64,000 nt of DNA. Source: Pelodera strongyloides. Taxonomy: Eukaryota; Nematoda; Chromadorea; Rhabditida; Rhabditidae. The stretch spans positions 124,001 through 188,000 of the forward strand of contig JAANDG010000119.1 in NCBI GenBank assembly GCA_036852015.1. Direction: 5' to 3'. Every line of letters starts with the position of its first letter. Position 1 is the stretch's first letter. Below are positions 13,001-25,000 of the stretch, in pieces. The notes under the pieces were generated by a model. That model searched no databases. It had not been told where the DNA came from and saw only the letters and a list, made by a program, of their open reading frames with translations. Made by a program: the position numbers and the translations under genes.

Positions 13001-16000
13001 GCTTAATAATTCATGATAACGAAGAAAAACGACGCAGTCACGACATGGAACTACCAATTAAATTGTCGAAAAAAACCCTGAGCTGGCATCATTAAACCCC
13101 TATTTGGTCCACTCAGAGAAGCTGACATTTTTCGGAATTTAACTGTTTTTGGGTATTTTGGGTATTTTGGGCTAATGCCTTAGGGCTTTAGCTGACGGCG
13201 TCTTGCTAAGACCTTATGGGAAGTAGCAGCTTACTTATTCAAATTTGAATTTTTCAAATCAAATTCAAATGTGCATAAACGAAAAATAAATAATTTTTTC
13301 AAAAAAAATTTCAAAGAAAATTTCAAAAGGAGGAATGGTTTGCATAGTGTTTTTATGAAGTTTCAAGCCGAGTCTATCTCTGTCTCTCTTTCTCTCGCTC
13401 TCTTCGCTCTCTCCCTCTCTCTATGTCGAATAAAGTCGTCAAACCCCCGCATAACGTAATGGACCCAACTAATGGGACAAAATGGCCTAATGTGGCTCAT
13501 CATTCCCTTGAAAATCGGATAAACCTCTGAAGCTGAAGAACTTGTCACTGGTAAAATGATAACAGCGAATTTATAAATCAACATCTAGGATTTAGTTTGG
13601 TACACTCAATTCGCAATAATTTCCGCATAAAGAGTTATTAATAATCGAAGAATAATAGGTATAATGAAATATAAAAAAACTACGACATCTACGATTTCTA
13701 TAATGATTTGCTTTGCTTCTGAACGACGTTTTTTTTGTTGAAATCTATGAAAAATTCACCGGTGTTAGTATCAATGAAATTCTGCGAGATGAGAAGATGG
13801 GAACAAAAACTGGAAACTTAGCAAAATGGATAACAAAACTGAGAAAGAAACGGATCCATGGTGTGCGGTAGCACATTGTGCAGAACCAGAACCATTCAGT
13901 TACTTTGACAAACATTTGAAAAACGTTTATTCGGTAGAAATACATACGCCTATACTAAAAAGGGCAAAAAGTGGACTCCAGTTTTGTGATGCCATGTTCC
14001 AAACACTGGCTCCTTTTTTCTCGCTTACACACATAGATATCCTGCGTTATCCGGTCTTTTATTGGGTTATTCTAAAAGTTCCGACCCAATTCTAAACTAT
14101 TTTACGCTGAACGATGATCGAATTTTAGTCTAGGCTTGGGCTGTTTCTTTTGACAAAAAAAACTTTTTGTTTTCTCAGAATGTCTAAATATAGAAAACGT
14201 AAATTTAAATGTATAGAATGGTTGGTAGTTTTCTGCGAGGAAATTTTGGGATATTTTTTACGGTAGCCTGTAATTGTATAGAAAATTTTCAATAATGATA
14301 CATTCGGGAAAATATACTATGATGAATTAAGAAGGTAATACAAAAATTCAGAGAGACAAGGATACAGATATATGTATGTATTTGGCTATATTATATGACA
14401 TCGAGAGAATATAGCATATATGCACTGAAGAAAGTTGGCGTGCAAACGGTAACCTCTCGGCGTGCAAAGTCTATTTGGCAACGTGGTGGCGCGCAAAAAT
14501 GCACGCGGAATGGAAATGACGTGCAACTTACCCGCTGTTATCACGCCAAAAGCCTGAGGCGAAATGACGAGAGTAAGGCGTGCAAGCGGCAACCTTATTT
14601 CTTCACGACGTGCAAGCGGCAACGTTGCGGCGCGCAACTTGCGCGCCAGATCCCAACGGCGTGCAATATTATTCTTTTCACGCCTCTTGCATGCCGTAAC
14701 GTTGCCGAATTTTCGTATGTACATAGTAACATACATACCAACTATGGTATAATACAAATATCAAAATTCTTGTTTCAGGTCTCGTGTCACTATATTGTAC
14801 GGGAAAATGTATTCCTAATTTATATCACCACAATTTGCTTTCTTTATAATTTATAATAACAATTTGTTTCTTTGTAAAAAGCAGTCACGGCAGAAACGAA
14901 AATTACAACTTCGAATGATATACTGCTTGAATTTGCAAAAAATTTTTTTAAGGGGATGTGTCACTCATTCTCGAGAATTGTTCATAACGTTGCTGTAAAA
15001 AATAACAATTCCAAATGACAAATACCACCTGGCTGTAAGCCCACTATACTTATTACAACTATAAAAAAACCTAATTGAGTGTAGATATTAATAACTCAGC
15101 CAATCATATGACCAAATAGCAATGAATTATTAGTGCTTGGTCACGCTTATTTCTAGAAATAACTATTTTTGACTTTTCGGTTAAGCCATAGGGATTTGAA
15201 GGTTATTTATGTGGTCCAAGAAAAGAAAACATTGTATTTGCACTTTTAGACTTTTAGCTATTTGAAGTTGAAAACAAATGGTAATTAAAGCGAAATACCG
15301 GCCGGTTTTTGAAACGCATCGAGTACTCCCTGTTTTCCTATGCTTCATATGCAAATGATCATAAATTTGGATAAAAAAATAGACCCCCCAATAGACCCCT
15401 TTTAGCATAACTGCATAAGAATGCTGATATTTGAGATGCGTTTCAAAACCCGGCTGGTATTTCGCTTTAAGGTTTACTCTATGCAAAAACTATTCTTTTA
15501 CAGCGTGTTATGACACGTTGTTTGTGAAGCGTAAGACAAATATGCGTTTGTGTATTACATGCAAATTGACGCCATTTTGTGTCAGAAGTTTTGAATAATA
15601 CAATGGAACAATATCAGAAACCACTTGCCATATCGCTTTAAAGTTTACATTCAGAAAAATGAGTTACATTTTCGTAATATTGCTAAATTCGTTCAAAAAG
15701 TGTGAAATATACGGTTGTAACATTCCGGGTTACATTTATAGAAACGGATAAAATTTCATAGGCTACTAGAGAAAACGGGCAAAATACACCGCACGAAAAT
15801 CAAATCTAAATCCGAAATGTTTTCTTCCAAAAACGTATATTTTTCCTGGCTTCACTGCGGTGGAAAACTCCAGAAAATAGATGACAACATGGAAAATAAA
15901 TGTTTTCGGAAAACAAAATCAACTTCCTGGAACGGGGTAGTTGAAAGTTGAAAAACAGGGCAGCGAAGTGATGTGGATACTAGTAAAAGGTCAAATGAGG

Positions 16001-19000
16001 CATTGAAAATGACTTATTTGAATTTTAAATGAAGTTTGCAACTTAAAAGGGCCGTGCAACATAGGTATGCAATAAAAAAAATTTGTGATATTTTCCGAGG
16101 AAACTATATTATCACACATTCATGACTGCTCAAAAAAAACGCACTGTACAAGAAATTTCAAGGAGTTATTCACGAAAGTTTAAGGTACCGTAGTCTCAAT
16201 TTATAAAAAATTGAAACTTTATTCACGTAACTTTATTTTAGTGTACGTAGATATTCATAGGTAAATTTGAAAATGATAAATGCTAATGTTGAAGTTTTCA
16301 TTGTAATTGTAATATCAAAGCACATTCAACTTCACCACTTTTAGCTAACTCGGAAATATCTTTTAGCACGGTTAGTAATTAGTAGTTCCGGTCATAGAAA
16401 CGAAAAGAAACAATCCAAAAAATATGGAAAATAGTAATATTTCTTCAGATTTTTAGTTGAATTCGTGCAATTGACAGGGAAAATATGCAACACTACTTCA
16501 AGTTAATTTGAATACTTGTCGGCGTAAGGGGGTTTGCAAGTATGCTGAAAATTTATCGTATTTTGGAACTAAACGAGAATATTTTTTTAATTTTCCATAT
16601 TATTTATGCAGGTCTCGTGTAAAAATACGGTAGTATTGACAGAATCACACCAATTTTTTTTGGCATACTTGCAAACCCCATTATTCCATGGCAGGGAAAT
16701 AAGCAACACGATATAAGATATAAATTCATATACAATATTTATTAAGAAAATACACCGGGAAATTCTCAGATCATCACGTTCTTTCTTTCATTTTTAGAAG
16801 TTTCATATCTACATCATGAATGTAGTTCTGACCATGAAAAAAGTGTCATATATGGTAGAATAGGTGCAAACTAACTATAAGAACTATCTACAGTAGCGCA
16901 AACTGCACGTTTATACTACGTTAATGTTTTCCGAGCAGTCTGTTTGTCCGTTTTCGAGCTCTTCCCAAGGAATTTCCGAGCTTTTTCCGGCAAATTTTCG
17001 TATTTTGAGCCCGGGCTGACTAATAACCTAGTATTAAACTAGTAAAATTCTACCAGCTTTTTCCTCGGTCCGAGCTCGAAAACAAAAATCGTAGTATGGG
17101 AAAAAGCAGGTTTATTCGTCTATTTCCTTGTTGCTATCTGCAACTTACCTAAAAACACCCAGAAAACCAAACTGAACGACCACTTACCTGTGAAGCATAT
17201 CCGTATCCTAGCATTATGATTTCGTTACAGTCTATCAGGTCTGCAAGTCGTATTTAATAAGTGAAAATCATGAAAATCACACGAACGAAACAAGTGCGTA
17301 AAAGAATGTACAAGGCTAAAGCGGTATGATAGGTGGTTTGAAACGTGTATTCCGATATGGTGTATGCAAAATAGTGCGCTAATGATGCGCGATGTTTAGC
17401 CTGATTATACTAATTTACATGCAACATATGGGAATGCAGTTGTCAAAAATACGTTCCAAAAACCGGCCGTTGTATCGCTTTAACGAATATCATACAGTTA
17501 CATCTGAATAACAAATAACAATAACATCCTATGTAGTAGAAGAAATGAACAAAAGCTACATAGCAGGCCATTGGTATTTATATGCCTTCTACTCCCTGTA
17601 TTTATGACGTTTGCTCTACACGCTGAAAAGCCAGCAAATGTTTATGAAAATTTCCAAATTATTGCAAATCTGCTAAAGTTCGAGTTTTTGGCAAAGGAAA
17701 AACATGTTTTTGAATAATAAAAAATCAGTTGCCCTGGCAAAGTGTTGGAAGTGTCAACTTCAACAGCAAGGGGAAATATATTTACGAAGTTAAAGGGAAG
17801 AAATGAAGTCGCGCCGCGCTACCGTGGCGAACGTCTAGCGCGCAACTTTAGTTTAGATTTAGTTTAGGTTATTTACGACGTAGGGATGCGCAGCTCTACC
17901 GCGGCTAACAACGCGATCGCAGCGATGTTATTTAGAGGAACAGCACAAAAGTGAAGACGTGCCGATCTAGCTCTAATGTGGCAAACATTTCGCACACTGT
18001 TACAATTTTGAAGGGGCATATGTATCCGCATAGAGATTGTGCGCGCCGCGTTGAAGTCACAATATAGAAGTGTATTATATTAAGTGCCATACATTTTTGG
18101 CCGTTTTCGCATCATATTCTATAGATGAAAGTTCAAAGTGACGATGATTAGTTAGTAATTATAAGATGAAAGAGAAACGATTGATATGCATAAATTGATA
18201 GGCTAAATGTTAGTTGTCACGGAAGACGTAAGTGTTCGCCTATAATATTGTCTATATATTAATTGCAAATAGTTGAACGTTAAAGGGAGAGGCCCACGAG
18301 AAAAAAGTTTTCCTCAGTTTACTCGCACTGAATGTCCGGAATTTCAGAAATATTACTGTTAAAACCGCATTGCTTTGCACCTAGAACTCACAGAGGTATT
18401 CCACGCCAAACAGTTCGGCCAGGTACCGTAGTCAGAAACGTTTTTAGGTTTACATCAGTCCATTAGCATTCTTTCTCTTCAGGATAATGGTTAAAGGGTC
18501 AGGCCCATTTCAGGTAACCCCTATTTTTGATGACTCCATCGGATTCTCCGTTTCAAATATAGTAGGCTGGATTTTTTTCCAATTTTCATTCGCAATATTC
18601 GCGCAGTTTCCAGCAGTTTACCATGGCCAGTCATACACAACAATCAATCGCAGTTGTCATGCCCATCCGTGCTGATTGGCCTATATCGCAATGCCACGCC
18701 CAATTGAGCATATTGCCCAATTAGCGTGAAGGGGCGTGACAACTGCGATAGATAGTTGTGTATGACTGGCCATGGTAAATTGCTGGTAATTGCGTGAATG
18801 TTGCGCTTGAACTTTGGAAAAAAAATTGCATGCTACCATATTGGATACGGAGAATCAGATAGAGTTATATAAAATAGGTGTTACCCTTTAAACGAATGAA
18901 GATCATTCATACGATTATAACAAGGCGTTTCCAATACTATGATGCCCTAAATGCGCAAAAATTGATTCTGACTACGGTATCTGACCGAACTGTTTGTCGG

Positions 19001-22000
19001 GGCATATCTCTGTGAGTTCTAGGTGCAAAGAAATGTGGTTTTCACAGTATCATTTCTGAAATTCCGGACATTCTGTGCAAGTAAATTGAGGAGAACTTTT
19101 TTCTCGTGGGTCTCTCCCTTTAAAGCGAAATACTGGCCGGTTTTTGAAACACATCGAGTGCACCAGCATTCTTATGCAGCTTATGCAAATAAACATAAAT
19201 AGAATGAAAAATCGAGCTAAATTCGAACAAAATACGTAAGAATTCAGCTGTCCACGATCCGTTTCAAAAACCGGCCGCTATTTCGCTTTAAAGGGTCAGG
19301 CCCATTTCAGGCAACCCCTATGTTTGACTATTCGATATTTTTTAACTTTACCATAAATTAAGAAAGATATACACGCGAATTTCCAGAAAAAGAGCGCCAT
19401 TCATATAAATATTTTTAATTATTCATACCCATACACAACTATATACCGTAGATTGTGGCGTGCAATATAGAATGGTAGTATGGACAAACGTGCATGCACG
19501 AGCTCCATTTTTTCGGCGATTTTTTTTTTCGTTTTTTTCGTTGTCTTGCTTGTTTGTTTGTAAACTTTATTTATTTTGTATGCTCTCTAATTCTTTCTGT
19601 TTTTTCTTGTGTCTGTTTGTTTACTTTTTGTTATTGTGCAACTATGTTGGATGTGACTACATGCAAGTTCCCGAATCGTTGCTTTCGCTGTTAGCCATCT
19701 CCGTTCTTTGTGTTCCACTCCCCCCATTTTATTACATTAAATTATTTTGTTGCTTCTTACAGGGGGTATCCACTTTACATCAATGGCTAATACTGATGTA
19801 TCTAGGTGGCAGATTAACAACGAGTTGCAGGTTGGTTTATTTTCTTTCTAAAACCGATTTAATTTTGAGGTTTGAGGTTGTATAATTTTTTTTTGTTTAC
19901 ATGTTTATGACAATTGTGTGGATTTGTTTTATCGCGTCCTTCCAACTGGGTGGGAAGCACTATAAGAGCACATTCGAATGCGCAATATTATTCGCCGTCT
20001 TGTTTTATTAATCTTATCTCTTATCGTTATCCAAACTATCGCCGCATGAGTCTTGAGTGGGCATACTTTATGAAACTTCTTCAACGTTTATGGAGTAAGA
20101 CTCGTTTTGTTTTGGAGAGTTGCGAAAAAATTCCCTACTTATACCGAGGCTTGAAATGTAGAAAAAGTAATTGCGGAGCTATTTCGGTTGTTCAACACTA
20201 ATCGGCGACTCTCCTTTTATACGTAGCCGGCTCCGTTACAAACCAACCTTTCTCCTTTATATAATAAGATCGGTGGTAAACTTAGTGAGTGACATACGTT
20301 TTCTTTAGAAAAACGAACACTAATTGAAACTGGTCCGCGGACGACGGTTGTGGAATGTTGTTGGCGTTACAACGAGATATGTCTTCGGAGTACACGAATA
20401 CGGTGAGTGTAAATTCCAAAAATATTGTTTTGTTAAAGTGGAACACTGTCCGCTTTTTGTAATGCATCGTGCACAATTGAATTCTTGCGTATTTATGCAA
20501 AGTTGCTCCAATTTAGCTCGTTTTTTATTCTAATTTATGTTCGTTTGCATAAGCTGCATACGAATGTTTCTGTTGGATTGGATAATTATATTCCTGTGTA
20601 TTAAACGTAAAAAACGGAACGATTTCCAATAGCCGTTTGCACGGTATTTTTTCAAAATGCGTTACAAGGAATGTTGTTAGTTGTTGTTAGGTAATTTTTG
20701 TATGTATCGTTGTAGGATCGATTTGGAGGCAACCGACCCGTGTCAGCTGGAATGCTGTGAAATTGACTGAACTGGGAAGAAATTGGACAATGGCAAGCGT
20801 TGAATTTTATTAATTTATTGATGTCCGTGCGTCCGTGTCTTGATACTAATCTAAATACTGTGTTTTATTTTGTACTTTTCGTTGTAAAAAGAATAACTAC
20901 ACGTGGTTTTTTAATATTGAACGCAGCTTGAACGCTAAATACTGGCCGGATTATATGACTTATGATAGACAACCGTATTTCCATCTTTTCATGTCTTTGT
21001 TAAAGGTAGTTGAACTATTTATTTTTGTCATCCTTAGATGTGTTGTGCAATCGGTTCGTTGTGTTTATTAGCAATCCGACCGGGAAACACTGTTCATTAG
21101 TTCTTAGTCCTGATTTTATCTTCGGTTGTTTACAACGTTCGTACATGAATTAAAAGTACTCTGCCCAACGTTATAGTTAGGGAACAAACTTATACTCAAG
21201 TAATGTATCATATTATAATAACAGCTTTATTTTATTATACCTTCCAGCTTTTCAGTTGATTATTCCCACTGATGCCGTTTCTTATCGATTATGTTATTGT
21301 GTTTTCCAATCAAAATTATTATTATGTGTATTTGTAAACAAGTTCCTTCAATAAACTATTATCCTACTGTCTTGTGTTACCTGGTATTATGTGCTGCTTA
21401 ATATATAATCATGTGTTATGTTCTTGGATGGCTAAGTAAAATCAACCGGGTCGCGGCCATTTTTGAGCCATCTTTTATAAATCAAAACACCGTGAATAAT
21501 AGGTAAACAATAAATGTTTCCAGTGAATGCTCTATTTCCATATTAATGTGCTCCTTATTCCTTACTTCACTAGTCACTAGAAATTCGATTTACCAAGCTT
21601 TCCATTCAACCCCACATATCACCGCTTTTTTCGTTTCCATCTTGTTGCCTGAAATGGAGCTCGTGCATGCACGTGTGTGACGTGTTTGCACACTTGCATT
21701 CTATATTGCACGCCTACAATCTACGGTATATAGTTGTGTATGGGTATGAATAATAAAAAATATTTATATGAATGGCGCTTCTTTTCTGGAAATTCGCGTG
21801 TATATCTTTCTTAATTTAAGGTAAAGTTAAAAAATATCGAATAGTCAAACATAGGGGTTGCCTGAAATGGGCCTGACCCTTTAAAGTGTCAGGCACATGA
21901 AGACTTGAATATGACTATAATTTCATGTATTGTCAAGCACGGCAACTCTAAAATACAACGAAACGTAAAACTGATGCAAAGATGAAAGTTTCAGCATATT

Positions 22001-25000
22001 GATTTTTTACGTGGGTCTTAAGCTTCAGTCAAAATAAGGTACGCATATCGTCCCTAACAACACTAACACTAACTTACTGAGTGTATGCGTGTGTTAGTGT
22101 GCAAATTGCTTAAAAACAAGGCGGAAAATGCTACGCGGGGGGCGTAATTAGCATAGCTAAATTGGCAAAATCCGCGAGCTCTATCTGCCGCTTGTTCATG
22201 TTATATATTGAACGCACAATAAACGGAGGAGCTTTTTCGTAGTAACTTATGAAGTGGAACTTATTGTTAGTCGTGGAAACTTAACACAAGTTAGTTTGGC
22301 AGTAGTTAATTGGAAAACTAATAAACGTTTAGTACAAGTTAATGGTAAGCGGAAGTTTCGTAAAATTTAGAAGGGGTTTAGAAGAAGTCATAACATAACA
22401 TTTATTACGAACATAAAATGTCGCACAAGTCGACATATGTTTATTGGTAGCCGGGAACTAATTGAAGGTTATAGCATAAAATTAGTGGCGTACACAAGGA
22501 AAAGGAAGTACTTTACTAAATGCAGCTCACTGTTAGTGCGTCACTCACATACAACATACATTATTGAGTACAAAAATTATAAATATCGTGTATGGGCGTG
22601 AATCGGATCGGTATCGGAGGTTTTGTCAGGAGCCAAAACAAGATTACCGTAGTTGTAGAGCGCAACATTCAAACGCCATCAAATATCAAACGCTGTGGTA
22701 ACAAATTGGTAAGCAGAGCTGAAGGAAACCTTCAAATTCAACGGGCTACGTAAAACTTGCCTACCCTGGCCCTTGTTGCAACAATTCCTGTACCAGTTTC
22801 CGAAATAGTGGTCAACAGAATGAAGCATATTGTCTCTTTTCACTGCTATCAACCATCAACCAAGCTTTAAGGGATCGCTTGTACCTTAGTGACCATAGCT
22901 AATGATCAGACAGAATTCTTTATAAAATTTGACCCAAGTGATAGTTCTAAATCCCAACAAAGAACAATCCCGGAAAAATGCACCCGAAAAAATGCAATTC
23001 GAATGGTGTCTCTCAATGAGAATAAGCGATGTCACATATTAAAATTTAAATACACTAATACAGTAATCCAAAGATAACTGTTTGGTATATGCGCCATATC
23101 CCATCAAAAATCATGCCGATCTTACAGTAGCTGGTGCACCGGGGCTTTTGCTTCTACCCCTCGCTTGACTTGCCACATTGTTCAACTTCAGTTGTAAATG
23201 GTTTTTCACGATACGTTTCCTTCTCCGTTCATTACTTTGCTAAACATTGTCGTTCTTTTTTTCGTTCGCAATCTCGTAAGAAAACAGTGATGACAAAGTG
23301 AATGCAATTAATACAAGGGACTGTATGACCGAGGCAAATTTCATAAATTTTGACTGTCATCGAACAATTGGGTCCCGCTCGCCCAATACCCTAATTTTTC
23401 GATCACAGTCAAAATTTATGAAAACAGTGCTGTTTCTTTTAGGTCTTGCAAGGGCTGGGATTTCCTACATGGCAACGCCAATGAGGAAAAAGTCACTATG
23501 AATTTGATTCTGATAATAGAAGATGATAGTTAATCAACGAGTATAAGGTGTGATTTTCACGGAAATATTCATACATCTTTTTCCACGTTAGCCCGGCTCA
23601 TTAGATGTGACAAAAATTTGAACATATGTAGAGAAAAGCCCTGATCTGTTGTCCACATGAATTCCCAGAAGAGCACAAGACAAATCCATAACTAATCGCT
23701 GACCTCACCAATGTGACGGTCCTGTTCGGCTGGGTAGCCTAGTTTAAAAGTGTGCGTTTGTTGTGGTCCGTCTAGTTGTACTTGTTTGCCAGGAAACTCG
23801 GATTCGCCCTGAAATATAAGAAATATTTTTTTTAAATATTTTTTAGATCAAGATAAATCAATGAATTTTCAGGATCATTGATTGAAAAGCATCTTACCTT
23901 ACAGTTAGATCACCATTTCTATTAGAAATCTGATATAACAAAGAAAAACGAACCCGCAATAAAGGCTTACTCCGTCCGGATTTTGTATAAATTCTGAAGC
24001 GTATCTTACAAGCGAGAAGATCATCTAAAGTGATGGACTGTTTAAAAATCAGGTTCACACGGAAATCAATTTGGTGAAAAAGGCCAGAAATGCTACATAC
24101 AACATTTCTATAACTTATATTGCTCTCCATCCTTTAGTAAACGATTATACGTATAAGCTCGCGGTTTACACAAAGAAAAATTAATAACAGTATAAATTAT
24201 AAACTATAAACCCTTACTTTCTTCAATATTCGTAAAGAGTAAAACTTCATCGAACGTCGGCTGAAAACCGCTGACGAAACCCGTTTGTTGCTTTGGCATT
24301 TTCGCACATGGCACTAGAACTCGAAGCTGAAAATGATTAAAAGGAGAACTGTGAGTTCCCTGAACTTCTGCACGTCGGATCCGGACGCGCTGCCAATTTT
24401 TTGCTGGCGCGGATTTGCATTGATATTCTGCACTCTGCGCCGCAATTCACTTCACCACGTATTATAATCCGCTATCTATCCACCGGGAAGCTAACCGCGT
24501 GCCGCTAGTAACCGCGCGAACTGCAAGCCTCGTATTTACGAAAAAAGGAGGAGAATTCCAAGGAATCGCGTATTTTTTAGGTTAATAATGCTGGAGCCTA
24601 ACCATATGATGATGCCTATGACCTATTCCTATTAGCTGGAACATGCTGCATTTCTATGTCCTGCCTCACATTCGTACATATTTTTAAAGCGAAATACCGG
24701 CCGTTTTTTGAAACGCATCGTGGACAGCTGAATTCTTACGTATTTATGCTAATTTGCTCGAATTTAGCTTTTTTATTCTAATTTATGCTCATTTGCATAA
24801 GCTGCAAAAGAATACTGATGTATTCGATGTGTTTCAAAAACCGGCCGGTATTTCGTTTTAAACATAATTTTATCTCACCTGCGTCATTATATCCGTGTCG
24901 AAGAAGACGAGATCCAGCTCCGAACAATCCTTCGCCTTCATTATTAACTGAAGAAAATAATGAAATAAAATGCACATTTAAAGCCATCGAAAACTTTCAG

